64,000 nt of DNA from Flavisolibacter ginsengisoli DSM 18119 (GTDB lineage: Bacteria; Bacteroidota; Bacteroidia; Chitinophagales; Chitinophagaceae), in assembly GCF_900129295.1 (NCBI RefSeq), contig NZ_FQUU01000010.1, forward strand, positions 114,387 through 178,386. The letters are read 5' to 3'. Below, one piece after another: positions 1 through 9,421 of the stretch. Position 1 is the stretch's first letter, and every line of letters starts with the position of its first letter. Position numbers and translations under genes: made by a program. The notes under the pieces are model-generated. The model made no database searches and was not told the origin of the DNA. It was given only the letters and a program-made list of their open reading frames with translations.

Positions 1-100
1 ACTTCATATTCTTCAATGTAAATTAGTATTTCTCAGTGTACACATATCTAAAGGCACTTCTACTGATCTTAATTCCTATTTTTATAAAAATATTGCTCCC

Positions 101-625
101 TTGAAGTCATTATTAAACGCACAGCATATTCAATTGACCATAAAGCGTTTGGCAAACCAGATCCTTGAAAACCATATCGATCCCGCGCAAACTGTCCTTA
201 TAGGCATTCAACCCCGGGGTATTTTTTTGTCCGATCGTATAGCCAGGGAGATCAGTGCAGAAAAAGGCGATGCTGTATTCCCTTATGGTAAACTGGATAT
301 AACTTTTTACCGTGATGATTTAAGAAATGAACTGCATGTTCCCAATAAAACAGATATTTTGTTTTCGATCGAAGGCAAAAAAGTGATCCTGATAGATGAT
401 GTGCTATATACAGGGAGAACCATAAGGGCTGCCCTCGACGCATTGATGGATTTTGGCCGTCCGCAAAAAGTGGAATTAATGGTATTAATAGACCGAAGGT
501 ATAGCCGTGAACTTCCCATTCAACCTGACTATACCGGGAAATCTATTGATTCCATTGTTACCCAAAAAGTGAAGGTTCTGTGGAAGGAAAGAGATGGAAA
601 TGATGAAGTGGTGTTGATGGATTGA
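101..625 (+). CDS. pyrR: PyrR-type uracil phosphoribosyltransferase / pyr regulator
   Basis: A 174-residue phosphoribosyltransferase, close to the usual 180 of PyrR. The 13-residue PRPP-binding motif VILIDDVLYTGRT is at residues 95-107 and the GIQPRG loop at 35-40. Family members convert uracil plus PRPP to UMP and in many bacteria also bind pyr mRNA as an attenuator; RNA binding cannot be judged from this sequence. The start is TTG, the only start that keeps the conserved N-terminus, and no Shine-Dalgarno is visible. pyrB follows 108 bases downstream on the same strand, which supports a pyrimidine role. A second, more diverged homologue lies at 38794-39300. Confidence 0.9.
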   Translation: MKSLLNAQHIQLTIKRLANQILENHIDPAQTVLIGIQPRGIFLSDRIAREISAEKGDAVFPYGKLDITFYRDDLRNELHVPNKTDILFSIEGKKVILIDDVLYTGRTIRAALDALMDFGRPQKVELMVLIDRRYSRELPIQPDYTGKSIDSIVTQKVKVLWKERDGNDEVVLMD

Positions 626-718
626 TTTCCTTACTCATTACCATGGGAATATTTATAGAAAATTATGAATCGTTACCTGTCGTAAACCTGATTCTGTTCT
701 CAAAAACTGTAAATGCTT

Positions 719-726
719 TATATTTG
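719..726 (+). promoter_or_regulatory. Bacteroidota -7 like box (TATATTTG) before pyrB
   Basis: TATATTTG fits the Bacteroidota primary sigma -7 consensus TAnnTTTG and lies 7 bases before the pyrB ATG, which would make the transcript nearly leaderless. No convincing TTTG -33 box is seen at the expected distance, so this is a tentative call. Similar boxes precede pyrE, pcm and purM. Confidence 0.4.
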
Positions 727-733
727 ATTTTTA

Positions 734-1666
734 ATGGCGCTTTCTACCCGACATCTTCTAGGAATAAAAGATCTCACCCCGGCAGATATTTCCTTATTAC
801 TCGATACGGCAAAACAGTTTAAAGAAGTTTTACAAAGACCTATAAAAAAGGTTCCTTCCTTACGTGATGTGACCATTGTGAACCTTTTTTATGAGAATTC
901 CACCCGGACAAGGATCTCATTTGAACTGGCCGAAAAGAGATTGTCTGCCGATACAATAAACTTCAGTGCTTCCGGATCTTCTGTTTCTAAAGGCGAGACC
1001 TTGCTCGACACTGTGAATAACATCCTTTCTATGAAAGTAGATATGGTGGTTATGAGACATAGCGCCAGCGGAGCTCCCCATTTTTTAGCCAAACATATTC
1101 CCGCATCCATTATTAATGCCGGCGACGGTATTAATGAGCATCCTACACAGGCATTACTGGATGCTTTTTCCATTATTGAAAAATTTGGCACTTTAAATGG
1201 CACCAGGGTGGCCATTATTGGAGATATCATGCACAGCCGTGTTGCCCAAAGTAACATTTACCTGTTAACGAAAATGGGGGCTGAGGTAGTGGTTTGCGGA
1301 CCACCTACATTGATTCCCAAATATATTGACCAGGCATTTAATGTGCGTGTGGAATACAACCTCACGAAAGCCCTTGAATGGTGTGATGTGGCCAATGTGT
1401 TGCGTATACAACTGGAAAGGCAAAACCAGGTGCTGTTTTCTTCATTAAGGGAATATAGCCTGGTGTATGGTATCAATAAAAGAATACTTGACAGCCTTGA
1501 GAAAAAAATTACCATCATGCATCCTGGCCCTATTAACAGGGGAGTGGAATTGGATAGTGATGTAGCAGACAGCGATCAATCTATCATATTGCAACAGGTA
1601 GAAAATGGTGTTGCAGTTCGTATGGCGGTATTGTACCTGTTGGCTGGTGATCGGAATTCATCTTAA
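734..1666 (+). CDS. pyrB: Aspartate carbamoyltransferase catalytic subunit
   Basis: Condenses carbamoyl phosphate with aspartate to carbamoyl aspartate, the second step of UMP synthesis, in the cytoplasm. The 310-residue length is normal for the catalytic chain. Visible motifs are STRTR at 56-60 (carbamoyl-phosphate loop), GDGINEHPTQALLD (substrate binding) and the C-terminal MHPGPINRGVE segment. It follows pyrR on the same strand and is followed 20 bases later by coaD, so co-transcription is likely. No pyrI regulatory-chain gene is seen nearby. Confidence 0.97.
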   Translation: MALSTRHLLGIKDLTPADISLLLDTAKQFKEVLQRPIKKVPSLRDVTIVNLFYENSTRTRISFELAEKRLSADTINFSASGSSVSKGETLLDTVNNILSMKVDMVVMRHSASGAPHFLAKHIPASIINAGDGINEHPTQALLDAFSIIEKFGTLNGTRVAIIGDIMHSRVAQSNIYLLTKMGAEVVVCGPPTLIPKYIDQAFNVRVEYNLTKALEWCDVANVLRIQLERQNQVLFSSLREYSLVYGINKRILDSLEKKITIMHPGPINRGVELDSDVADSDQSIILQQVENGVAVRMAVLYLLAGDRNSS

Positions 1667-1686
1667 CTTGCTCCTAATTTTATTAC

Positions 1687-2178
1687 ATGCGTATAGCTTT
1701 ATTTCCCGGTACATTTGACCCTGTTACATTTGGCCATTTAGATATCATAGAACGGTCAATTCCACTATTTGACAAACTATACATTGGCATTGGGATCAAT
1801 TCTAATAAAAAACCTATGTTTTCTGCCGAGCAGCGGGTGCATTGGTTAGAAGAGATATTTAAAAATGAGCCTAAGATCGAATCAGTTATCTATGAAGGAC
1901 TAACTGTGGATTGTTGCAGGAGGATACAGGCTAATTATATTTTACGTGGCATTCGCTATGTCAATGATTTCGAGTACGAAAAGGCCATCGCAGATATGAA
2001 CCGGAGCCTTGATGAAAATATAGAAACGGTATTCCTTACCTGCCTGCCAAAATATACATCGGTAGCCTCAACCTTAGTAAGGGATGTTCTACGATATGGT
2101 GGCGATGTTTCTCAATTTGTTCCGGATGTAGTTTTAAAAACCATTCGCCAATCTGATCCTAAAATACTTTTTGCCTAA
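1687..2178 (+). CDS. coaD: Phosphopantetheine adenylyltransferase
   Basis: Transfers AMP from ATP to 4'-phosphopantetheine to give dephospho-CoA, the penultimate step of coenzyme A synthesis. At 163 residues it has the family's normal size. The nucleotidyltransferase motif GTFDPVTFGHLDI is at residues 8-20 and the second motif appears as TSVASTLVRDV near 125-135. It lies 20 bases after pyrB on the same strand. Its stop overlaps by four bases the stop of the convergent Nudix gene. Confidence 0.97.
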   Translation: MRIALFPGTFDPVTFGHLDIIERSIPLFDKLYIGIGINSNKKPMFSAEQRVHWLEEIFKNEPKIESVIYEGLTVDCCRRIQANYILRGIRYVNDFEYEKAIADMNRSLDENIETVFLTCLPKYTSVASTLVRDVLRYGGDVSQFVPDVVLKTIRQSDPKILFA

Positions 2179-2813
2179 GCGTGGTCCAATAGTTTCACTC
2201 CGGCATGAATAACATCCCTGATGGACGCATGAGTATTGGACAAATAATGGTCTAATGCTGTTAATGGTGCCCATTCACACTTTTCAATATCTTCCTCGGT
2301 TTGCGGTTTAAACTCTTTTTGTTTTGAGCTTTTGATAAGATACCAGTGCGATTCCTTGATGATGTGTTCACCAAACTGGTGGTAGGTATGGTAGGTCACC
2401 GTAAGGGCTCTGTCCATTTCTATTTTTTCTAATCCTGTCTCTTCTATTACCTCCCGCAAAGCGCATGTTTCAAGATCTTCACCCTCATCCAGCTTCCCTT
2501 TAGGAAGGTCCCATTTCCCTCTTCTGAAGATCATCAGTACCTCATGGTCTTTTGTATAAACAAATCCTCCGGCAGCCTTAATAAGGTGCAGTTTCTTTTT
2601 GAATGTATTCAAAACAGCGTCCACGTCATGGTGCAGGAAAACCCCTCTCCTGATTTGCGGTTGTTCCATTTCATGGATCATTGCCTTTACGGTGTGCTGG
2701 TTAAATTCATCAATAAAAACGGTCTCTTCATGGTGCAAGAATTCTTCTACTTCAGGAGTGATCTCATTAACCAGGTAGAGCGGTTTATTATTAAAATAAA
2801 TGATCTGCTGCAT
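2175..2813 (-). CDS. Nudix hydrolase
   Basis: A 212-residue protein with a complete Nudix box in the middle (about residues 120-142: GKLDEGED, then a spacer, then REVIEETGL), matching GX5EX7REUXEEXGU. The first 80 residues are a separate unrecognised domain. Nudix enzymes cleave nucleoside diphosphates linked to another group; the substrate here cannot be told. The last bases overlap the stop of coaD in a tail-to-tail arrangement, and the start is about 90 bases from the divergent pyrE start. Confidence 0.85.
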   Translation of the reverse strand: MQQIIYFNNKPLYLVNEITPEVEEFLHHEETVFIDEFNQHTVKAMIHEMEQPQIRRGVFLHHDVDAVLNTFKKKLHLIKAAGGFVYTKDHEVLMIFRRGKWDLPKGKLDEGEDLETCALREVIEETGLEKIEMDRALTVTYHTYHQFGEHIIKESHWYLIKSSKQKEFKPQTEEDIEKCEWAPLTALDHYLSNTHASIRDVIHAGVKLLDHA

Positions 2814-2890
2814 AAGCTAAGTTAAGCAGGAAGAGAGTTACAAATAAATTGACACCAGGAATTTTGAGCTAGGGGCTAACTCCATTTTTT

Positions 2891-2898
2891 TATCTTCG
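2891..2898 (+). promoter_or_regulatory. -7 like box (TATCTTCG) before pyrE
   Basis: TATCTTCG matches TAnnTTTG at all but one position and ends 4 bases before the pyrE ATG. A TTTG at 2863-2866 is the only -33 candidate, but at 24 bases its spacing is longer than usual. Confidence 0.35.
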
Positions 2899-2902
2899 CC
2901 GG

Positions 2903-3538
2903 ATGACAGATTCTATCGTAACAGCTGAGAAACTATTACAGGCAGACGCAGTTCGGCTTAATCCTAAGACCCCATTTACCTGGGCTAGTGGTTGGAAAAG
3001 TCCAATCTATTGCGATAACAGGAAGGTTTTATCGCTTCCCTATATCAGGGAGTATATCAAAAGTGAGCTATGTAATGTGGTATTTGAAAAGTTTGCAGAG
3101 GCAGAAGCCATAGCTGGTGTGGCCACGGCTGGTATAGCCTGGGGTGCAATGGTAGCAGACCAGTTGAAGCTGCCTTTTATATATGTTAGGCCGAAGCCAA
3201 AAGAACATGGTTTGGGCAACCAGATTGAGGGACAATATAACCCCGGCCAGAAGATAGTAGTGGTGGAAGACCTGGTTTCTACGGGTAAAAGCAGCCTGCA
3301 GGTCGTTGATGTGCTCAGGCAGAATGAAGTGGAAGTAATAGGCATGGTTTCCATATTTAACTACAGGTTTCCGCAGGCTGCTGAAGCTTTTGAACAGGCA
3401 GCCGTACCCATAATTTCATTGACAGATTATCCCAACCTTATAGCATTAGCACTTAAAAAGGCTTTGATAGAGCCCTCTGAAGAAGAGATTTTGTTAAAAT
3501 GGAGGTCAGACCCTGCAAACTGGAAAGGAGTTTCCTAA
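2903..3538 (+). CDS. pyrE: Orotate phosphoribosyltransferase
   Basis: Joins orotate and PRPP to give orotidine monophosphate in UMP synthesis. The 211-residue length is normal. The PRPP loop is VVVVEDLVSTGKSS in the middle of the protein, and the N-terminal TPFTWASGWKSPIYCDNR stretch is typical of PyrE. It is on the same strand as pyrR-pyrB-coaD but separated from them by the convergent Nudix gene, so it probably has its own promoter (see the box just upstream). Confidence 0.97.
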   Translation: MTDSIVTAEKLLQADAVRLNPKTPFTWASGWKSPIYCDNRKVLSLPYIREYIKSELCNVVFEKFAEAEAIAGVATAGIAWGAMVADQLKLPFIYVRPKPKEHGLGNQIEGQYNPGQKIVVVEDLVSTGKSSLQVVDVLRQNEVEVIGMVSIFNYRFPQAAEAFEQAAVPIISLTDYPNLIALALKKALIEPSEEEILLKWRSDPANWKGVS

Positions 3539-3560
3539 ATTGGTATTCAAATAATTATTT

Positions 3561-3923
3561 ATGAAGAAACTGCTGGTTATGGCTTTTGCCGGAATGATCC
3601 TTTCCGTTGGGGCATCTGCCCAAACAAAGGCTGCGCAAACAGTCAAACTGAGTACCCCCACCGTTCAATGTGAAATGTGCAAGAAAAAGATCGAAGAATA
3701 TTTAAAAAGGTATGATGGGGTTACCTCGGTTAATGTCAATTATAAAAGAAAAGAAACAACCATCAAGTACCTGACTGACCGCACCAACGAAGAGGTTTTG
3801 AAAGCTGCCATTGCTAACGCCGGCTATGATGCCAACGAGGTAAAGGCCAATCCTGAATCTTATAAGGCGCTCCCCAGGTGCTGTAAAAAGCCTGAAGATG
3901 GTGGGGGAATGCCCAAACACTAA
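3561..3923 (+). CDS. Exported heavy-metal-associated (HMA) domain protein
   Basis: A 120-residue protein with a signal peptide (about residues 1-20, ending SVGASAQ) followed by one HMA fold. The metal-binding loop reads CEMCKKKIEEYL near residues 37-48, a GMxCxxC relative in which the glycine-methionine is replaced. A tail with CC and a terminal His (RCCKKPEDGGGMPKH) could add metal ligands. It probably binds copper or a similar metal in the periplasm; no pump or sensor gene is adjacent. It sits 22 bases after pyrE and ends before a strong bidirectional terminator. Confidence 0.8.
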   Translation: MKKLLVMAFAGMILSVGASAQTKAAQTVKLSTPTVQCEMCKKKIEEYLKRYDGVTSVNVNYKRKETTIKYLTDRTNEEVLKAAIANAGYDANEVKANPESYKALPRCCKKPEDGGGMPKH

Positions 3924-3944
3924 GCCCTTCTTTAAAACGATTTT

Positions 3945-3970
3945 AAGTCCCTTTTTAAGGGACTTTTTTA
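3945..3970. terminator. Bidirectional terminator between HMA gene and LEA-like lipoprotein gene
   Basis: The stem AAGTCCC/GGGACTT is followed by a T-run on the plus strand and preceded by A/T-rich sequence. It can end both convergent genes. The stop codon of the minus-strand gene lies inside the hairpin. Confidence 0.8.
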
Positions 3971-4431
3971 TTTAACTGTATTTCATCAAGCCTGTGTAAT
4001 CCCTGGTAATGAATGGGCCTGCTAACGTAAATTCCGGCCTTTCCCACCTTCACATTTCCATCAGCTTTTAGTAAGATATCCTTTTGAGATAAAGATTCCA
4101 GGTTCAGTTCCATTGCTTTTCGAAGTGGGATAGTGCCTGAAAAAGGTATTGTAAAATCAGATTGTTTATTGACCTGTATTGCTGTGTCCTGAGTAAAAGT
4201 GCCCATAAATGTGCTATCCAGGTAAATATTTGCCTCTGCCTCCTTGACAGTTACGCCAAAATCATTGGGGTTAAAATAAGTAACATTAAAGCCAACCCTG
4301 GCTTCCTGCAAACTTAAATTCCTAAGACCAAACTCATCTATTTTCCTGAATTCAGGGTCTTTTACCTCTTTGCAACTTATCATACTCCCAGCCAAAAGAA
4401 GGAGGGAAGGTATAAGAATTCTCAATTTCAT
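3955..4431 (-). CDS. LEA type 2-like lipoprotein
   Basis: The chosen start gives a lipoprotein signal, MKLRILIPSLLLLAGSMISC, with Cys as the likely lipidated residue; an upstream in-frame ATG adds eight residues that would spoil it. The rest (ending ...RLDEIQLNKKVP) has the pattern of the WHy/LEA-2 beta-sandwich: N-L-S-L-Q-E-A-R-V-G-F-N-V-T-Y-F-N-P-N-D near residue 35-55. Such proteins are found on the periplasmic face of the envelope; their job is unclear. It is convergent with the HMA gene. Confidence 0.65.
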   Translation of the reverse strand: MKLRILIPSLLLLAGSMISCKEVKDPEFRKIDEFGLRNLSLQEARVGFNVTYFNPNDFGVTVKEAEANIYLDSTFMGTFTQDTAIQVNKQSDFTIPFSGTIPLRKAMELNLESLSQKDILLKADGNVKVGKAGIYVSRPIHYQGLHRLDEIQLNKKVP

Positions 4432-4455
4432 ATTTCTTAATAGGGCAAATATCAT

Positions 4456-5091
4456 GCTGAGTAAATATACTAAAATGTTGATAAAGTAAGTACTAAAATG
4501 CTTAGTATTTTTGAAAAATAAATGCTTCTTGGAAATGCCATTAGAATTAGTATATTATATTCTCCTAAATATATAAAATACAGTTTATTATAATTGTTAT
4601 TTAATAAATAATTTTGATGTTATAAAGTGAAAATTATTGTACAATTCATATAATTATGAATCAACTCAACAATAAAAAATTTTAAGTGATAATTAATTGA
4701 TTTTTAACCATAATTGAACTTATACTTAAGTATAACTTCAAATAAGTGATTGCATAGATTATTTAGTATAAATAACCAAAATCCACATTGATTTTAAAAG
4801 ATGAAATCTTCAGTTTTAGCCCCTCAATTTGAAATTTGGGAACATTATCATCTGAAAGATTCGGGTGGTAGGGAAAGCCTTTACAGTTAGTTTTAAAGGC
4901 ATCAGGAAATTTCCTGGCTTTCGATAGATGCCGGGAATTTTAAATCTCTTATCAACAAAATTTATCATTTATGTGGTATGACACATTAGCAGGTAAGTAA
5001 AATATTAGCCTCCACTTTGTGTATGGTCAGTGGAATCCACAAACCCTTTATGTAATTTGCATACAACCACATTATTCCCGATGGCTAACTG
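4456..5091. other. AT-rich intergenic region upstream of the PKD giant gene
   Basis: About 636 bases without a convincing gene. It is very AT-rich in its first 300 bases and carries a direct repeat TACTAAAATG (near 4469 and 4491), a perfect 16-base palindrome at 4720-4735, and hairpin-prone sequence near 4876-4945 (GCCTTTA/TAAAGGC and TTCCCGG/ATCAGGAA-like pieces). It presumably holds the control region of the 1441-residue gene, although the start lies 356 bases after the palindrome. Confidence 0.5.
4720..4735. promoter_or_regulatory. 16-base perfect palindrome (TTATACTTAAGTATAA)
   Basis: The sequence is its own reverse complement and extends to 24 bases with one mismatched pair (GAAC...CTTC). 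A dimeric regulator could bind it. In an AT-rich region chance is not excluded. Confidence 0.35.
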
Positions 5092-8000
5092 ATGAGATAT
5101 AAATTATTTACCTCATTTATTTTCATATTATTATTTCCACTTATTTCCTGGACACAGGATTTTTCTAATAAGGGCAGGGAGTTCTGGTTGTCCTATTCTT
5201 ACCATGTCGGAATGGTCGAAGGGGGAAATCCAACCATGACTATTTATCTCACTTCTGAGGTGCTTACCAGGTTTACTGTAGATGTTTTCGGAGGATCAGT
5301 GATTCAATCCGGAGTTATCCAGCCAGGAGCAGTGGTCAGTGTAACCATCCCAAATCTTTATTTTATAAATGATGAAGGATTGTTTACCAATAGGGCTATC
5401 CGTGTCCTTGGGGATCAACCCCTTGTCGTTTATTCTTATATAACCAGGAGTGCTGCCAGTGGTGCTACGCTTTGTCTTCCGGTAAATGTTCTTGGTAAGG
5501 AATATTATTCTGTCAATTTCACACAGGAATCCAACGAGCTCAACTCGAATTCCTATTTTACCATTATTGCGGTGGAAGACAACACTACGGTGGAAATTAC
5601 TCCTTCAGCAGATACCAAAAACGGTTGGAAAGCCAACAACACGTACTCAGTCAATTTAAATAAAGGTCAGATCTACCAGGTTTTGGGATATACCCCCGAT
5701 GCCAGTGGCGTAGACCTTACAGGATCCAGGATCAGGTCCATAGCCAGCGGAACAGGTGGATGTAAACGTATTGCTGTTTTTTCGGGTAGTGGAAAGATAC
5801 ATATTCCCCCAACCGGTTGTGCCATTAGCAGTTCAGATAACCTTTACCAGCAGTTATATCCCACAGGAACATGGGGTAAAAAGTACCTTACAGTTCCCAG
5901 TAAGAATAATCCTTATAACTATTACAGGGTTATCAAAAATGATCCGTCAGCCTCAGTTTATGTAAATGGGGTACTTGTTCCTTCTACATCATTTATTAAT
6001 AATTCTTACTACCAATTTTTTAATAACCGCCCCAACGAGATCATATCGGATAAGCCCATTTCAGTAGCTCAATATTTCACTACACAAGGTTGTGACGGAA
6101 ATAGCAATACTGTCCCTAACGACCCGGACATGATCATCTTAAACCCGGTAGAGCAAAATATTAATAATGTTACGCTTGTCAATTCAAATCTTTTTGCTCC
6201 ACCCACCAATCAGTATCCCCATCAACACCATATACATGTGATCATGAAGAATGGAGGCAGCGGCATTTCTTCTTTCCAGATAGATGGAGCCAGTGTTTCT
6301 CCATCATTATGGACAGTTCATCCATCGGATCCGGGTTATTCTTACCTGTATCTAAGTAATGTAAGCCAGGGATACCATCGTATTTCTTCAGATTCAGGCT
6401 TCAATGCCTTAGCCTACGGCTATGCCAATGCAGAAAGTTATGGTTATTCTGCCGGTGCCAATGTAAAAGACCTTTACCAGTTTGTCTCTGTCAGGAATGT
6501 ATATGGGACTGTAAATTTTCCCGGAACCTGTAAGAATTCACCTTTTTACCTGGCAATGACCTTTCCCTACCAGCCAACCCAGATCAAATGGGTTTTTAAT
6601 GGCCTGTTACCTGACATTACCATTACTGCGCCGATGTATGATTCAACATGGAATATTAATGGAAAGCAGTTATTCCGTTACCAATTGCCGGCAGCATTCA
6701 ACCTTCCGGGAACTGGTACATTTCCCATAAAGGTATTGGCCCAAAATCCAACGCCGGACGGCTGCAGCGGGGAACAGGAGATCAATTATGATATCCAGGT
6801 GTATGACCGGCCTTCGGCTTCTTTTAGTTTTAGCACCAATGGTTGTTTATCCGACAGCGTTCGGTTTACAGATGTTTCTAACGGCAATGGCCGGCCGGTG
6901 GTCAAATGGCTTTGGGATTTTAATGACGGGAATATATCTGGCATTCGTAACCCTGCACATTTGTATACATCTCCGGGTTCTTATAATGTCAACTATTCCA
7001 TCATTACAGATATCGGTTGCATTTCTGATACCGCCAGTAATAAAATAATCCTGTCCAATCCGCCACTGGCAAAGTTTGGTATTGAAAGCCCGTATTGTAT
7101 TGGACAACCCATACGTTTCATTGACTCTTCTTCAAGTAGTTCATCCGCCATTGTTAAATGGTATTGGAATTTCGGAGATGGAAGTCCGGAAATGGTTACC
7201 TCTTCCAATGCAGCTCAATTACATAGTTTCTCGAAAGGAGGAACTTATACTATCTCACTAAAAGTAGAAATGGCAGGTGGCTGTCAGAGTACTGTATTTA
7301 CAAGAGCAATATCCGTTACACCCAGGCCGGTTGCCTCATTCGATTTTGGTAATGCCTGCCTTCCATCCGGCACCATGCAATTCACTAATAATTCAGCTAT
7401 CAGTGATGGCTCACAGGCAGCGCTTAGCTATGCATGGAATTTTGGAGATGGAGCAAAGGCCACCCAACCATCACCGGCTCATTCCTATGCTTCTGTCGGT
7501 CCCTTTGCAGTTGAATTGAAAGTGATTTCCAATACAGGATGCAGGGATAGCATTACCAAATCAGTCAACACCATTTATGCCCAGCCTAAAGCGATCTTTT
7601 CCCTTCCTGCTGCAATCTGCCTGGGTGATTCTGTTAATCCACAGGAGGCATCTATAGCTTCAGGAAGCTCTGTTTTAAAGTGGAATTGGGACTTTGGTGA
7701 TGGATCGGTTTCTACACAGCAAAAGCCTGTGCATGTATACACTGTTGCCGGAACCTATAAGGTTTCACTGGTGATCACTTCGGCTGTTGGCTGCAACTCC
7801 GATACGGCTATAAAAAGTATTACTGTGAATCCTTTACCCACTGCTGCCTATAACATTATATCACCTGCCTGTGTGGGCAAAAATGTGAGCTTTGCTGATG
7901 CTTCAAAGGCCAACGCAGGTTTTATAACAGATTGGAAATGGGATCTTGGAGATGGAACAATACTCAATAAAAATACAAATGAAACGATCACCCACACCTT

Positions 8001-9417
8001 TAGTGTTGAGAAAAAATACCAGGTAAGTCTGCAGGTAAAAACAGATAGGGGATGTACTGCTTCGGTGTATACCCGGGAGATCACTGTGCACCCATTACCG
8101 CTGGCCGCATTCACCATGCCCGGTAACTGCCTGGCCGATCCATATTCCCAATTCAGGGACAGCAGTTCCATAACTGATGGTTCACAAAGTGGATTCAGCT
8201 ATTCATGGAACTTTGGTGATCCCAATGCCAATTCCGCCAACCCGAATACATCTGTTGTAAAAAATCCGCAACATAAATATACTGGTGTAGGTTCTTATGA
8301 TGTTTCCCTTACTGTGACATCTGGTGATGGATGCACCGCTTCTACTAAACAAGCGTTTTTTATCAATGGCTCCCTGCCTAAGGCCACCATTACAATTAAT
8401 AATGGCACTGAGGCCTGTAGCAATAAGACAGTAACTATAACCAATAATTCAGGTGTGGATGTAGGAAGGGTAATTAAGCTTACCATTCAATGGGATCATG
8501 CTAACGCTCCGGCTATAGCAGATACTATTGCCTATCCCTCTGCAGGAGCGAAATTAACTCATACATACACAGAATTTTTTAGCCCGGCTTCAAAACCGGT
8601 TGAGATAAGAGTAGTAGCCTGGTCAGGTGAAAATTGCAGTAATGTATATGCTCAAACCATCCTGTTGAAGGCTACACCTCAATTAGGTTTTGACTCCATA
8701 CCCTCTGTTTGTGCCAATGTTAAACCCTTTATTATTTCGGAAGCACAGGTATTAAATGGGGTACAGGGTTCAGGCACATTTTCTGGAAAAGGAATTACGC
8801 CTGCAGGTTTGTTTGACCCTTCCCTGGCAGGTGTGGGAGATCATATTATAAGCTATACCTTTTCAGCTGACAATGGTTGTGAAAATCATGTAGAGCAGTC
8901 TGTTAAGGTATCGTCGCTACCCATTATCAATGCAGGGCCCGACCGGGTGCTATTGGAAGGAGGCAGCGTTGTACTGTTGGGGACTGGGTCTGGCAATAAC
9001 ATCAGTTACGCCTGGTCGCCGGTGCAGGGATTGAATGATCCTTCACTTGCGCAACCAACAACTACTACGGCCATGGATATGGAATATACCCTGGTAGGTA
9101 CTTCAGCAGATCTCTGCAGTGATTCAGACAGAGTATTGGTACAGGTACTTAAAAAACCATCCATACCCAATACTTTTTCACCCAATGGTGATGGAATACA
9201 TGACAGGTGGGAGATCAGGTACCTGGAAAGTTACCCAGGGGCTACCGTGGAAATTTTTAACCGGTATGGACAACCGGTATTTAAAACTATTGGTTACAAC
9301 AAACCATGGGATGGCACATTTAAAGGAAGTCCCTTACCGGCAGGTACCTATTATTATATTATTGAACCAAAGAATGGCAGGCAACCCATGTCGGGATTTG
9401 TAGATATTATACGTTAG
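5092..9417 (+). CDS. Giant secreted PKD-repeat protein with IgGFc-binding-like N-terminus and type IX sorting C-terminus
   Basis: 1441 residues. A signal peptide (residues 1-21, ending ISWTQ) is followed by a region resembling the IgGFc-binding N-terminal domain (about 25-470; it begins SNKGREFWLSYSYH). A run of PKD-type beta domains has W-[DN]-F-[GN]-D motifs near residues 606, 690, 781, 864, 948 and 1038. The C-terminus from about 1357 reads IPNTFSPNGDGIHDRWEI...GTYYYII, the CHU_C / gliding-motility-associated domain that acts as a type B signal for the type IX secretion system. The protein is therefore expected on the cell surface or secreted, probably for adhesion. The PorP/SprF gene starts four bases after its stop, the usual pairing for type B cargo. 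Confidence 0.9.
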   Translation: MRYKLFTSFIFILLFPLISWTQDFSNKGREFWLSYSYHVGMVEGGNPTMTIYLTSEVLTRFTVDVFGGSVIQSGVIQPGAVVSVTIPNLYFINDEGLFTNRAIRVLGDQPLVVYSYITRSAASGATLCLPVNVLGKEYYSVNFTQESNELNSNSYFTIIAVEDNTTVEITPSADTKNGWKANNTYSVNLNKGQIYQVLGYTPDASGVDLTGSRIRSIASGTGGCKRIAVFSGSGKIHIPPTGCAISSSDNLYQQLYPTGTWGKKYLTVPSKNNPYNYYRVIKNDPSASVYVNGVLVPSTSFINNSYYQFFNNRPNEIISDKPISVAQYFTTQGCDGNSNTVPNDPDMIILNPVEQNINNVTLVNSNLFAPPTNQYPHQHHIHVIMKNGGSGISSFQIDGASVSPSLWTVHPSDPGYSYLYLSNVSQGYHRISSDSGFNALAYGYANAESYGYSAGANVKDLYQFVSVRNVYGTVNFPGTCKNSPFYLAMTFPYQPTQIKWVFNGLLPDITITAPMYDSTWNINGKQLFRYQLPAAFNLPGTGTFPIKVLAQNPTPDGCSGEQEINYDIQVYDRPSASFSFSTNGCLSDSVRFTDVSNGNGRPVVKWLWDFNDGNISGIRNPAHLYTSPGSYNVNYSIITDIGCISDTASNKIILSNPPLAKFGIESPYCIGQPIRFIDSSSSSSSAIVKWYWNFGDGSPEMVTSSNAAQLHSFSKGGTYTISLKVEMAGGCQSTVFTRAISVTPRPVASFDFGNACLPSGTMQFTNNSAISDGSQAALSYAWNFGDGAKATQPSPAHSYASVGPFAVELKVISNTGCRDSITKSVNTIYAQPKAIFSLPAAICLGDSVNPQEASIASGSSVLKWNWDFGDGSVSTQQKPVHVYTVAGTYKVSLVITSAVGCNSDTAIKSITVNPLPTAAYNIISPACVGKNVSFADASKANAGFITDWKWDLGDGTILNKNTNETITHTFSVEKKYQVSLQVKTDRGCTASVYTREITVHPLPLAAFTMPGNCLADPYSQFRDSSSITDGSQSGFSYSWNFGDPNANSANPNTSVVKNPQHKYTGVGSYDVSLTVTSGDGCTASTKQAFFINGSLPKATITINNGTEACSNKTVTITNNSGVDVGRVIKLTIQWDHANAPAIADTIAYPSAGAKLTHTYTEFFSPASKPVEIRVVAWSGENCSNVYAQTILLKATPQLGFDSIPSVCANVKPFIISEAQVLNGVQGSGTFSGKGITPAGLFDPSLAGVGDHIISYTFSADNGCENHVEQSVKVSSLPIINAGPDRVLLEGGSVVLLGTGSGNNISYAWSPVQGLNDPSLAQPTTTTAMDMEYTLVGTSADLCSDSDRVLVQVLKKPSIPNTFSPNGDGIHDRWEIRYLESYPGATVEIFNRYGQPVFKTIGYNKPWDGTFKGSPLPAGTYYYIIEPKNGRQPMSGFVDIIR

Positions 9418-9421
9418 CAAT

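Noticed and set aside
889..1257. Long frames opposite pyrB and opposite several other core genes
   Set aside because: They are antisense shadows of well-identified genes and lack protein features.
4456..5091. A tRNA or small RNA in the AT-rich gap before the PKD gene
   Set aside because: No cloverleaf or conserved TPsiC-like sequence was found; the hairpins are short and unconvincing.
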